From DATLYB01 sp964502525 (lineage in GTDB: Bacteria; Bacteroidota; Bacteroidia; Chitinophagales; CAIOSU01), in NCBI GenBank assembly GCA_964502525.1, contig CAZCXH010000013.1, forward strand, positions 1 to 52,852: a stretch of DNA of 52,852 nt, read 5' to 3'. Numbering within the stretch: the stretch's first letter is position 1; each line of letters begins with the position of its first letter. The translations under genes and the position numbers were made by a program. This document shows positions 9,014-16,643 of this stretch, one piece after another. The notes beneath the pieces were generated by a model. It made no database searches and was not told the DNA's origin. It worked only from the letters and a program-made list of their open reading frames with translations.

Positions 9014-10555
9014 TCATTGATGTTTCACTATCTCCCTTCCCACATGCAAGCCCATCGAATAGATGGACAACTGCGGGGGTACGCCAATGGAGGTGGGGAA
9101 CAGCGAGCCATCGGCAATCCACAAGCCGTCCATGGAATAAAATTTTCCGGTGGAGTCAACGGCTGCCGAGTTTTTATCATCGCCCATCGGGACGGAACTC
9201 ATCGGATGCACTGCGGCAACATCAATTTTGCCGGATGACAAAGTGATTGCATCAATCAACTTAATTTGTTCCGGCTGGGTGATTTCAATGAGAGGGTCAG
9301 AGGGAACAATCACCCGCTTTGCGCCAGCGGCTAAAAGCAGTTGCGCGCAGGCTTTCAGCCCGAAATGCAACTCGGTGCGGTCTTCTTCATTCAGCCGGTA
9401 ATCAATCTTCAAGCCGGTTTCGCCCTCGGATTTCACCGTTCCTTCCGTGTGGTCGTGCAGCATGGCGGTGAGCACCGCCATATTCGGATAGTCCTGCATC
9501 ATCTCAAAATGTTGTCGCCCGATGCCGGGCATCATCGTGGAGGCGCCCATCGGGTGGGCAAAGGCATTGATAATCCATAACCTCGAAAATTCAGATGCAT
9601 CGCTGTTCGCGTGCGCGGCTTCAAAATCGAGAAACTGCGTACATTCATACGCCTGCGGAATTCCTTTCCACGCCTCAATGCGCTCATCAAATTCGCCTAC
9701 CACGACCACTGCCGGATGAATGTGCAGTGTTTCTCCAACGCTGCCTTTCGGATGGGGAACTTCCGACCGCAACAGCAGGGCTGCTGTTCCTGTTGCAGAA
9801 GCCGACACGCACACCTGCTTTGCATGGACGGTGATTTTGCCGGCAGGTTTTCCGTTGAGCGGATTTACAGAAAACGCTTCCACTGCTTTCACCTTCCCGT
9901 TTTCATGCACGATGCGGCTGGCGTGGCAGTGGGTGATGATTTCGCCACCCGCGCTGACGATGCGCGGCACGAGCACCTTGCATGCATTATTTTTTGCATC
10001 ATACGCACATCCGATTTCGCAGAAGCCGCTGCCCACGCAGCCTGTTCGGTTGTGGCGCATGAAGCCCCCGCGCCAGCCAAGCGCTTCGCAGCCTCGCTGC
10101 AGCAAGCGATTGTGACGGTTCACCATCACATCGGGAACAGGAGCAACTTCAAGCATCGCTTCCACCTCGGCATATAATGATTCCCATTTCGACATGGGCA
10201 GATTTTTCATACCGCGCGTTTCTTCCCAGTGTTTGAGGATGGGAGCAGGGATGCGCTTGCAGAGGTTGAGATTGTGCAGCGTGGAGCCGCCCACGCCTTT
10301 CCCTTGTATGATTTTAACCAAACCATCCACCGTGGCGCGCGCGCCCGATTCCCAGAACAGGCGCGGAAACATCTGCTCTTCACGCTGGCTCATGTCGTGC
10401 GGAGTGAGGTAGTCGCCAGATTCGAGCATCACCACGCGCATACCAGCCTCCGAAGCAACCATCGCTGCGGCTGAACCTCCGGCACCGGAGCCGATTACGC
10501 AGAGGTCGGCTTCAAGTGTGAGTGGCAATGAAAGAGTAGATGCGTCAAAAATCAT
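9014..10555 (-). CDS. GMC-family FAD oxidoreductase
   Basis: 513 residues. The FAD dinucleotide-binding motif GSGAGG is at 22-27 (CVIGSGAGGSA), then LESG and the GMC signature region with GKGVGGSTLHN. A cysteine-rich segment CVGSGFCEIGCAYDAKN is typical of the long-chain alcohol/polyol dehydrogenase branch of GMC enzymes. The catalytic histidine motif HPMSSVPMG is near residue 449, and the C-terminal GLWIADGSLFPTSIGVPPQLS loop closes the FAD site. Known of the family: oxidation of alcohols or sugars with FAD. It is translationally coupled (4-bp overlap, ATGA) to the upstream gene for a subunit-3-like protein, so the two probably form one periplasmic dehydrogenase. Substrate unknown; no cytochrome c subunit gene is adjacent. 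Confidence 0.88.
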   Translation of the reverse strand: MIFDASTLSLPLTLEADLCVIGSGAGGSAAAMVASEAGMRVVMLESGDYLTPHDMSQREEQMFPRLFWESGARATVDGLVKIIQGKGVGGSTLHNLNLCKRIPAPILKHWEETRGMKNLPMSKWESLYAEVEAMLEVAPVPDVMVNRHNRLLQRGCEALGWRGGFMRHNRTGCVGSGFCEIGCAYDAKNNACKVLVPRIVSAGGEIITHCHASRIVHENGKVKAVEAFSVNPLNGKPAGKITVHAKQVCVSASATGTAALLLRSEVPHPKGSVGETLHIHPAVVVVGEFDERIEAWKGIPQAYECTQFLDFEAAHANSDASEFSRLWIINAFAHPMGASTMMPGIGRQHFEMMQDYPNMAVLTAMLHDHTEGTVKSEGETGLKIDYRLNEEDRTELHFGLKACAQLLLAAGAKRVIVPSDPLIEITQPEQIKLIDAITLSSGKIDVAAVHPMSSVPMGDDKNSAAVDSTGKFYSMDGLWIADGSLFPTSIGVPPQLSIYSMGLHVGREIVKHQ

Positions 10556-11154
10556 ATTGAAGAATGTGTTGCAGTTGTGGGATTTTTTTTCGGCTCCGCT
10601 CTCATGCGCTCGTATTTTTCCAGAGGAAGCCGGTCATTGCCCACTAGCGGACCGTCATAGCCGATGTGCTTCCATGAATCCTGCAACTGGTAATAACCGA
10701 GCAGGCACAAGTCGCGCAGCCCTCGGAACACCATGCGGAGCATGCCGTTTTTGCTTCTGAAAAATTCAAGGTAGGCGGCTTTGTCAACAGCATCGAGGCG
10801 CGTGAAGCGTTTAAGATTTCCATTTGCCAGCGTGAGATGCTCGACTACATTCAGCATCAAATGAATCTGCCCGACCGTTGCTTCCGTCAGGGTGCTGAGG
10901 TAGCTGTCAATATTTTCAACTGTTTTCCGGTGGATGGCTGTGTCAGCGGATTCAGGCAACACGATTTCGCATGCCGCAATGAAAATCCATGCTTCACGCG
11001 GAGAAAGAATTTTTCCTTTCCAACCCGGCAACTGCGGATACCTGGTAGTGCGCACCACGCCTCCGGTCAATGCAGCAAATGCGCCTGCACCGACAGCCCA
11101 CTTCAGCAGTTTTCTGCGGGTGATTTTATTACTTTCAGATGTGGCAGCGTTCAA
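10552..11154 (-). CDS. Gluconate 2-dehydrogenase subunit 3-like protein with Tat signal
   Basis: 200 residues. The N-terminus has a twin-arginine-type motif (TRRKLLKWAVGAGAFAALTG), so the protein is likely exported folded, together with or for its partner. The body has the pattern of subunit 3 of membrane-bound gluconate dehydrogenases (LSPREAWIFIAACEIVLPES, then YLEFFRSK, then LCLLGYYQ..SWKHIGYDGP). Known role of such subunits: maturation or export of the flavoprotein subunit. The gene precedes the GMC oxidoreductase with a 4-bp overlap, which strongly supports that they act together. Confidence 0.85.
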   Translation of the reverse strand: MNAATSESNKITRRKLLKWAVGAGAFAALTGGVVRTTRYPQLPGWKGKILSPREAWIFIAACEIVLPESADTAIHRKTVENIDSYLSTLTEATVGQIHLMLNVVEHLTLANGNLKRFTRLDAVDKAAYLEFFRSKNGMLRMVFRGLRDLCLLGYYQLQDSWKHIGYDGPLVGNDRLPLEKYERMRAEPKKNPTTATHSSI

Positions 11155-11202
11155 GGAATGAATTTCAGGGAAAGATAAAGAGATAAAATCATTTTTCTTT
11201 AT

Positions 11203-11285
11203 GGAACGCTGATTACACCAATTTCGATCGATGGTCGCAGATTTTTAATCCGGTAAATCATATTTATCAGTGTCATCTGCGTTCT
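11203..11285. repeat. Nested imperfect inverted repeat
   Basis: GGAACGC (11203-11209) faces GCGTTCT (11279-11285), and inside these GCAGAT (11237-11242) faces ATCTGC (11275-11280). It lies in the gap upstream of the subunit-3 gene. Sequences with this GCAGAT..ATCTGCGTTC layout are common interspersed repeats in bacterial intergenic regions, which I state from memory. Confidence 0.45.
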
Positions 11286-11340
11286 ATTTCTAATTTCAAG
11301 CAGTCTCATAAAGAAGATGTTATTCAGAGCAGCCTAAGAT

Positions 11341-12429
11341 TTATCTAAACCCCAGCCGCTTCCGCAGCGGTGCAGGTAATTTCTTTTCCCATTCTTCAGA
11401 AGATGGCGGCAGTTCCGCCCTGCGCGTGTTCCAAAACAACACATTTCCTTTTAATCCGTTGGCGAGGTCATTTAACATCGTGGCAGCAGCCTTGCCGGTG
11501 TAAACCGTTTCAATGAGCACTCCCATCCGCCTGAATGTATCCACCGCATTTTCGGCTGCCGGTGTCGGATAGCCGTAGCCTTTTCCCAGTTGGCTGCGGT
11601 CAATTAGCACAGGAACAGGCTTAATGTTTTTTGCTTCGTGTACTCCGTTTTTCGCCAGTAGCTTCAGCGTTTCACCTATCAGATGATTCAGCCAGCTATA
11701 AGTGGAGATGGGGCGCTCAACGGTGGTTACCGCATGAATGGTTGTCCGGATATTTCCCAATGCCAATCCTATCGCCAATCCCGCTGCGGTGCCGCTTGTG
11801 CCAAGCGCAGTGTAAATGTGGTCAGGCGGAGGCAATACGCCCTCCCTGATTTGCCCTGCAAGCTCGATGCCCGCCCGCACAAAACCCAGCACGCTCACGG
11901 GACGGGTGCCACCGGCAGGGATAATCGCAACATCATTTTTTTTATTCGTGAGAAACAATTCAGGATGATGCAAGGCTGTTGTCAATCGCGAGCGGAAGAA
12001 ATAAATTTCCGCAGCATGCGATGCCGTGAACGAAAGGTTTTCAATCACGCCTTCCGTAATAGGTTCCCAAAAAAGATGGGCAATGAATTTTTTGTTCAGC
12101 ATTTTCGCGGCTGCGGCAGTTGCCACCAGATGTCCGGAGCCGATTGCCCCGACCGAGGCGATGGTCGTGGCGGTGTTGTAAGGCGGTGTCGCGAGAAGGA
12201 AATCGAGCTTGCGCGCCTTGTTGCCGCCATGTAGCACGGGGATGCAATCATCACGCTTGCAGCCCACCCATGATGCGCCAGACACGGCAGTGAGTTCTTC
12301 CAGCACGGTAACGGGCGTAGGCTCCTGCACCCAGCCGAGGCGAGGGATGCGGTCCATCGCCACGGTTGTCATGCGCTTATTTGCGGAAGACATCATCCGC
12401 AGTGATTTTTCCGATTTCCAAAATCGCAC
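11341..12429 (-). CDS. PLP enzyme of the ACC deaminase / D-cysteine desulfhydrase family
   Basis: 362 residues. The fold type II PLP signature is present: HGGNKARKLDFLL holds the lysine expected to form the Schiff base, and GAIGSGHLVATAAAA and ALGTSGTAAGLAIG are phosphate-binding loops. Family members break down D-cysteine to pyruvate, sulfide and ammonia, or 1-aminocyclopropane-1-carboxylate to 2-oxobutyrate; the sequence alone does not decide between them here. The first 19 residues (MRFWKSEKS..) look like an over-extension, and the ATG that starts MTTVAMD (about 12372) is an alternative start. It is divergent from the Bat operon and has no obvious partner gene. Confidence 0.82.
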   Translation of the reverse strand: MRFWKSEKSLRMMSSANKRMTTVAMDRIPRLGWVQEPTPVTVLEELTAVSGASWVGCKRDDCIPVLHGGNKARKLDFLLATPPYNTATTIASVGAIGSGHLVATAAAAKMLNKKFIAHLFWEPITEGVIENLSFTASHAAEIYFFRSRLTTALHHPELFLTNKKNDVAIIPAGGTRPVSVLGFVRAGIELAGQIREGVLPPPDHIYTALGTSGTAAGLAIGLALGNIRTTIHAVTTVERPISTYSWLNHLIGETLKLLAKNGVHEAKNIKPVPVLIDRSQLGKGYGYPTPAAENAVDTFRRMGVLIETVYTGKAAATMLNDLANGLKGNVLFWNTRRAELPPSSEEWEKKLPAPLRKRLGFR

Positions 12430-12576
12430 AAACTACCTTTACAGAATGGACAATCTTAAATTCCACGCGCCAGTTCAATTGTTATCTTTTTTGGTTTCAT
12501 TAGTTGCCACCGGCTGACCTTCGCCATATCATTTGCTTGCAAGATGAAGTGCAATTATAGCTTAACAAAATTTAAC

Positions 12577-12607
12577 TTGACCACCCTCGTCTCAAAACTT
12601 AACTTTG
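12577..12607 (+). promoter_or_regulatory. Bat operon promoter, Bacteroidota type
   Basis: TTG at 12577-12579, 20 bases, then TAACTTTG at 12600-12607, matching the known Bacteroidota primary sigma consensus TTG-N19-21-TAnnTTTG. Transcription would begin near 12613. That excludes an upstream start at 12544 and supports the ATG at 12646 for moxR. Confidence 0.7.
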
Positions 12608-12645
12608 GGGCGCTTTTTACGTTATTAATAATCCAAAAATCATTT

Positions 12646-13671
12646 ATGGAAACAATCACCACGCCACAATCACCGACCACTTACTCGATGGACATCAGGG
12701 CGCTGAATGAAAAAATACAGCGCGAGAGCGAGTTTGTGGAACTGCTCAACCTTGAAACGCACAAGCAGATTGTCGGGCAGAAATATATGATGGAGCGGCT
12801 GCTTGTGGGTTTGCTGTCGCAGGGGCATATCCTGCTGGAAGGCGTTCCCGGACTGGCGAAGACGCTTGCCATCAAAACGCTTTCGCAGGCGATTCAAGCC
12901 AAGTTCAGCCGTATTCAGTTTACGCCCGACCTGCTTCCTGCCGACCTGGTGGGCACCATGATTTACAATCAGCAGACCCATGAGTTCACGGTAAAAAAAG
13001 GTCCCATCTTCGCCAATTTCGTTCTTGCTGACGAAATCAACCGCGCCCCGGCAAAAGTGCAAAGCGCGCTGCTGCAGGCAATGCAAGAGAGACAGGTGAC
13101 GATTGGCGAACACACCTATAAGCTGGAAGAGCCGTTCCTCGTGCTTGCCACTCAGAACCCCATTGAGCAGGAGGGAACGTATCCGCTCCCGGAGGCGCAG
13201 GTTGACCGCTTCATGCTGAAAGTGGTGATCACTTATCCTGAGCGGGAAGAGGAGCGGCAGATCATCCGGAAAAACGTGAACGAAACCTTCCCGGAAGTGA
13301 AGGCTGTGATTGATCCCAAAAGCATCCTGCGCGCCCGCGAGGTGGTGAAAGAGGTTTACATGGATGAGAAAATTGAACACTACATCCTCGATATAGTCTT
13401 TGCAACAAGAACTCCGGAGAAGTACAAGCTGGAGCGGCTGAAATCCCTCATCAGCTATGGCGGCTCACCGCGCGCCAGCATCAACCTTGCGCTTGCTTCA
13501 AAGACATTTGCCTTTGTTAAGCGCAGGGGCTACGTGATTCCCGAAGACGTCCGCGCGATCTGCCACGATGTTCTGCGCCATCGCATCGGGCTTACCTACG
13601 AGGCGGAAGCGGAAAATGTGACGCCTGAAGATATTGTGAATGAGATATTGAATAAAGTGGAAGTGCCTTAA
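12646..13671 (+). CDS. moxR: MoxR-family AAA+ ATPase of the Bat operon
   Basis: 341 residues from the ATG at 12646, chosen because the promoter lies just upstream and the sequence METITTPQS begins the conserved part. Walker A GVPGLAKT with preceding GHILLE, Walker B VLADEINRAPAKVQSALLQAMQE, sensor 1 VLATQNPIEQEGTYPLPEAQ and the arginine-finger region DRFMLK are all clear. MoxR ATPases act as chaperones that load metals or assemble protein complexes together with VWA-domain proteins; here the partners are the DUF58 protein and BatA/BatB downstream. The downstream DUF58 gene is normally adjacent, but here a four-helix-bundle gene sits between. Confidence 0.93.
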   Translation: METITTPQSPTTYSMDIRALNEKIQRESEFVELLNLETHKQIVGQKYMMERLLVGLLSQGHILLEGVPGLAKTLAIKTLSQAIQAKFSRIQFTPDLLPADLVGTMIYNQQTHEFTVKKGPIFANFVLADEINRAPAKVQSALLQAMQERQVTIGEHTYKLEEPFLVLATQNPIEQEGTYPLPEAQVDRFMLKVVITYPEREEERQIIRKNVNETFPEVKAVIDPKSILRAREVVKEVYMDEKIEHYILDIVFATRTPEKYKLERLKSLISYGGSPRASINLALASKTFAFVKRRGYVIPEDVRAICHDVLRHRIGLTYEAEAENVTPEDIVNEILNKVEVP

Positions 13672-13674
13672 AAA

Positions 13675-14133
13675 AGGGGCGAGGGTCGGGGGCCGCGGGA
13701 CGAGTGAAAAATAAGTTTTGACCATGGAAGATAAATTAGAACAAATCAGATTCTACAAATTGTCGTGTGAGCTGTGGGATGAATTTTGGGGCGACTCGGA
13801 GATTTTAAAACAAGATTTCCGAGGTCGCGAAATTGTCAAGCAACTCATCCGTTCAATCGGTTCTATCTCCGCCAATATTGAAGAGGGCTATGGTCGCGGA
13901 TACGGCAAGGAGTACCCTCAATACCTGCGGATAGCAAGAGGCTCGGCTCGCGAAAGCAAAGGGTGGTATAAAAGAAGCAGCAAGATTTTGACTTCAGAGA
14001 TTATCGAGGCAAGAGTTCAAAAACTTGACTCGGTGATTGCCATGGTTAATGCATCCATCCAAACATTGGAAAAAAAATCTAAAATAAAGGTGGCTGTCAG
14101 TCCCTCGTCCCTCGCCTCCCGCCCCTCGCCCCT
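13675..14133. mobile_element. Candidate insertion: four-helix-bundle gene between 30-bp inverted repeats
   Basis: The left end 13675-13704 (starting AGGGGCGAGGG, ending GGGACGAG) and right end 14104-14133 are inverted copies with 26 of 30 positions matching. The right end is built of 7-nt units (CCCTCGT, CCCTCGC, CTCCCGC, CCCTCGC). The element is 459 bp, holds one ORF of the S23/four-helix-bundle class, and separates moxR from DUF58, which are normally neighbours. No transposase is present, so any movement would need an outside enzyme. No target-site duplication could be defined. Confidence 0.5.
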
Positions 14134-14137
14134 CTAA
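13724..14137 (+). CDS. Four-helix-bundle protein (S23 / rRNA intervening-sequence protein class)
   Basis: 137 residues from the ATG at 13724 (TTG at 13718 is an alternative). The pattern is typical of the class: FYKLSCELWDEF, QLIRSIGSISANIEEGYGRG, YPQYLRIARGSARESKGWY, then two amphipathic helices. Known members are encoded in intervening sequences within 23S rRNA genes and as free genes; a related fold (Avd) serves as accessory protein in diversity-generating retroelements. No reverse transcriptase is near. The last 12 residues (SPSSLASRPSPL) are encoded by the GC-rich right inverted repeat, so they are not part of the domain. The stop codon overlaps the ATG of the next gene (TAATG). Confidence 0.82.
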   Translation: MEDKLEQIRFYKLSCELWDEFWGDSEILKQDFRGREIVKQLIRSIGSISANIEEGYGRGYGKEYPQYLRIARGSARESKGWYKRSSKILTSEIIEARVQKLDSVIAMVNASIQTLEKKSKIKVAVSPSSLASRPSPL

Positions 14138-15012
14138 TGGAAACCCAAGACCTGCTCAAAAAAGTACGCAAAATTGAAATCAAGACCAGAGGTCTGTCCA
14201 ATCATATCTTTTCGGGAGAATACCATACCGTTTTCAAAGGACGCGGCATGTCGTTCAGCGAAGTGCGCGAATACCAGTTCGGGGATGACATCCGCACCAT
14301 TGACTGGAATGTTACCGCGCGTTTCAATCATCCGTTTGTAAAAATATTTGAAGAGGAAAGGGAGTTGACGGTTATGCTGCTGGTGGACGTGAGCGAATCG
14401 TCATTTTTCGGAACCGTCAATCAGTTTAAGAATGAAATGCTGACGGAAATATGCGCGGTGCTTTCGTTTTCGGCAATCATCAACAATGACAAAGTGGGAG
14501 TGATTTTTTTCAGCGATAAGATTGAAAAATTCATTCCGCCCAAAAAAGGACGCACGCACATCCTGCGCATCATCCGCGAGCTGCTTGATTTTCATCCTGA
14601 AAAAAAGGGCACCAACATTTCAGAGGCGCTGCGTTACCTGAATAACGTGATGAAGAAGCGGAGCATCACTTTTGTCCTTTCGGACTTCATGGATAAAAAT
14701 TTCAAAGATGCGCTCACCATCGCTAATAAAAAGCATGACATCGTGGGCGTGCATGCGTATGATCCGCGCGAAACCGAACTCCCCGACATCGGGCTGATTC
14801 GCGTGAAAGATGCGGAATCGGGCGATTTGATATGGCTCAACACTTCGTCAAAGAAGGTCAGGGACCGATACAAGAAACAATATCAGGAAAATTTCGAACG
14901 CTGCCGCACCACATTCTTGAAAAGCGGTGCAGACCTCATCAGCATCAAAACGAATGAATCGTATGTGAATGCCTTGCTGAAATTTTTTAAGAAAAGGGGG
15001 GCGAGGAGATGA
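14137..15012 (+). CDS. DUF58 domain protein of the Bat operon
   Basis: 291 residues. Conserved DUF58 features: GEYHTVFKGRGMSFSEVREYQFGDDIRTIDWNV near residues 27-60, then NHPFVKIFEEERELTVMLLVDVSES, a degenerate MIDAS-like VWA strand. It is a cytosolic partner of MoxR in Bacteroidota Bat operons. The ATG overlaps the stop of the four-helix-bundle gene by one base, and the stop overlaps the next ATG (ATGA). The C-terminal KKRGARR is encoded by a G-rich stretch that resembles the left arm of the inverted repeat after moxR, so it may be a trace of the same repeat family. Confidence 0.9.
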   Translation: METQDLLKKVRKIEIKTRGLSNHIFSGEYHTVFKGRGMSFSEVREYQFGDDIRTIDWNVTARFNHPFVKIFEEERELTVMLLVDVSESSFFGTVNQFKNEMLTEICAVLSFSAIINNDKVGVIFFSDKIEKFIPPKKGRTHILRIIRELLDFHPEKKGTNISEALRYLNNVMKKRSITFVLSDFMDKNFKDALTIANKKHDIVGVHAYDPRETELPDIGLIRVKDAESGDLIWLNTSSKKVRDRYKKQYQENFERCRTTFLKSGADLISIKTNESYVNALLKFFKKRGARR

Positions 15013-16154
15013 TGCGGGTAGCTGGAATGATCCTTTCCGTTAAGCCGGGACGAAGGGTGAGGGGCGAGGGGCGGGAGAGCGGAAAAAAAGATTTTTTTCT
15101 TTTCCTAAATAGGGTTTTTGCATTTTCCCCCGTCCCTCGTCCCTCGTCCCTCGTCCCAGCATTGATTGCCTTGATTTCCCTCTCAACCAATGCGAGCAAT
15201 ATCTCCCTTACGACCAGGCTCGACACCAACCAAATCCTGATTGGCGACCAGGTGAAATTTTCGTTGGAAGTAATCCGTGATAATCAGACTCAGATTCAGT
15301 GGCCCGATTTGGGCGGCACCATCAAAATTGACAGCGCGCGCCAAATAGAAGTGCTCTCGTTCAAAACGGACACGCTCAACCAGGCTTCGGCTAAAAAAGA
15401 AACCAGAACATACGTCCTGACGGTTTTTGATTCCGGATATTATGTGATTCCTCCGCTTGCGCTGAAATATAAAAACAATCCGGATGATTCCTTTTCGATT
15501 GCCAATTCCGAAGCGATTCTGCTGACCGTGAAAGGTATTGAAGTTGACACTGCCGCTTCATCCATCAAGCCCATCAAGGAACCTCTGACGATGCCGTTCC
15601 AGCTTCAGGAGATTTTGAAAGAGATTCTGATTGGCGCAGGCGTACTGGCTTTGATTGCGGGAGTGATTTTATATTTCAGCCTGCGGAAAAAGAAGCCGGT
15701 GATCATCAAGCGTTTCGTGCGAAAGGAACCTCCGCATGAAACCGCACTGAACAAATTGCGCGAGTTGGAAGAAAAGAAGTTCTGGCAGCAGGGAGAAATC
15801 AAACGCTATTATTCAGAACTGTCGGAAATCCTCCGCGAATATATTGAAGGACGTTACAATATCCCTGCGCTGGAATCAACCACTGATGAAATCATGGGAA
15901 GAATGGACATCACAGGGACCAGCGGCAAACAGCGTGATGATCTTCGCATGATGTTGCAAAGTTCCGACCTCGTGAAGTTCGCAAAAGCCAATCCGCTGCC
16001 TGATGAACATTCGCGTTACATGCAAACATGCTATGAGTTTGTGAAGACAACAAAAACTGACGAACAGGCGCAGAATGTGGAGGTGGCGGAAGCTGCAGGT
16101 TCTGCGGAAAATGGCGATAAACTACAGAACGATGCAAAACGCAGTGAAAGATAA
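15009..16154 (+). CDS. Bat-operon membrane protein upstream of batA (BatD-like N-domain, one internal TM)
   Basis: 381 residues. The extracytoplasmic domain (about 65-195; ISLTTRLDTNQILIGDQVKFSLEV) is the kind seen at the BatD N-terminus. It is followed by a membrane helix (about 203-222) and a cytoplasmic tail with HETALNKLRELEEKKFWQQGEIKRYYSELSEILREYIEGRYNIPALESTTDE, a signature of this class. The first 62 residues are odd: a basic stretch KPGRRVRGEGRESGKK and a hydrophobic run with RPSSLVP are encoded by a G-rich/C-rich inverted repeat with 7-nt units (15047-15157). The last about 25 residues lie in sequence that overlaps an antisense toxin gene. Start ATG 15009 overlaps the DUF58 stop. 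Confidence 0.82.
   Translation: MMRVAGMILSVKPGRRVRGEGRESGKKDFFLFLNRVFAFSPVPRPSSLVPALIALISLSTNASNISLTTRLDTNQILIGDQVKFSLEVIRDNQTQIQWPDLGGTIKIDSARQIEVLSFKTDTLNQASAKKETRTYVLTVFDSGYYVIPPLALKYKNNPDDSFSIANSEAILLTVKGIEVDTAASSIKPIKEPLTMPFQLQEILKEILIGAGVLALIAGVILYFSLRKKKPVIIKRFVRKEPPHETALNKLRELEEKKFWQQGEIKRYYSELSEILREYIEGRYNIPALESTTDEIMGRMDITGTSGKQRDDLRMMLQSSDLVKFAKANPLPDEHSRYMQTCYEFVKTTKTDEQAQNVEVAEAAGSAENGDKLQNDAKRSER
15047..15157. repeat. Inverted repeat with CCCTCGT heptads inside the signal-peptide coding region
   Basis: The left arm 15047-15077 (GGGACGA..GAGGGGCGAGGGG) faces the right arm 15127-15157, which holds three exact CCCTCGT units (15134-15154) and flanking partial ones. The spacer is about 49 bases and includes long A and T runs. 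The same family forms the ends of the element at 13675-14133. Confidence 0.7.
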
Positions 16155-16368
16155 TTGTGCTGCCGGCAATTTCAACGTCAATCCTGAAAGGAGCGGCTTC
16201 AATCCGTCCGTGATGCGGATAATGCCTCAGCCATTTGAATCCCGGGATTTCTTCAGGTCGTTCGCATTGTCGCGCAAAATCATAAATAAACTCGATATCG
16301 TCAATAATGTCAATTCTCCTGATGGCGGCAATATTTTTAAAGAAATGTTTTCTCGCCAGAACTATCAT
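15910..16368 (-). CDS. RelE/ParE-family toxin, C-terminally extended
   Basis: 152 codons. Residues 1-88 have the RelE pattern: MIVLARKHFFKNI at the start, then the core RIEAAPFRIDVEIAGSTIIFHCVLHRSVVYRHFP, close to the family form RIRVGDYRIG.E..I.F..V.HR.DIY..FP. The start overlaps the antitoxin stop by 4 bases (ATGA), the normal arrangement of type II modules. Known members cut mRNA on the ribosome. After residue 88 (about 16104) the frame runs on for 64 residues antisense to the gene upstream of batA; that part is low-complexity (QLPPPPH) and looks like read-through after loss of the native stop. Activity of the extended form is uncertain. Confidence 0.65.
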   Translation of the reverse strand: MIVLARKHFFKNIAAIRRIDIIDDIEFIYDFARQCERPEEIPGFKWLRHYPHHGRIEAAPFRIDVEIAGSTIIFHCVLHRSVVYRHFPQNLQLPPPPHSAPVRQFLLSSQTHSMFACNANVHQAADWLLRTSRGRNFATSCEDHHAVCRWSL

Positions 16369-16592
16369 TTATTCAATCTTCTGCGCAGTTTCCTGAATTC
16401 ATTCTTACCATCTTCGTATGAAAGAAGTTTTGTCTTTTTGTCTTTCCGGATTTCTCGGGCAAGGGCGTTGTCTTCCAGCGCGCCAAACTGTTCAATATCC
16501 ATCATCTTCAACTCAGGATTTTGCTCCAGAAATGTTTTCAAAGCTTTTCCACGATTCGATTTCTCATTGATATCAATTACATATTTGCCCAT
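16365..16592 (-). CDS. Antitoxin partner of the RelE-like toxin
   Basis: 75 residues, highly charged. The N-terminal part (MGKYVIDINEKSNRGKALKTFLEQNP) is of the type seen in small Bacteroidota antitoxins paired with RelE, and the C-terminal half (ALAREIRKDKKTKLLSYEDGKNEFRKLRRRLNK) is helical and basic. It precedes the toxin and overlaps it by 4 bases. It has its own promoter-like TAACTTTG box 17 bases before the start. The pair is antisense within the Bat operon, between the BatD-like membrane gene and batA. Confidence 0.65.
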   Translation of the reverse strand: MGKYVIDINEKSNRGKALKTFLEQNPELKMMDIEQFGALEDNALAREIRKDKKTKLLSYEDGKNEFRKLRRRLNK

Positions 16593-16608
16593 TTCATTGA
16601 GTTTGGTT

Positions 16609-16616
16609 CAAAGTTA
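16609..16616 (-). promoter_or_regulatory. -7 box for the toxin-antitoxin pair
   Basis: On the minus strand the octamer reads TAACTTTG, identical to the -7 box of the Bat promoter. A transcript would start near 16602, about ten bases before the antitoxin ATG. No good -33 TTG was found at the right distance, so the call is moderate. Confidence 0.4.
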
Positions 16617-16643
16617 CCATATTGATAAAGGACTGTTACTGCA

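Noticed and set aside
13724..14137. Diversity-generating retroelement accessory gene (avd)
   Set aside because: No reverse transcriptase, template/variable repeats or target gene are nearby; the plain S23 class is a better fit.
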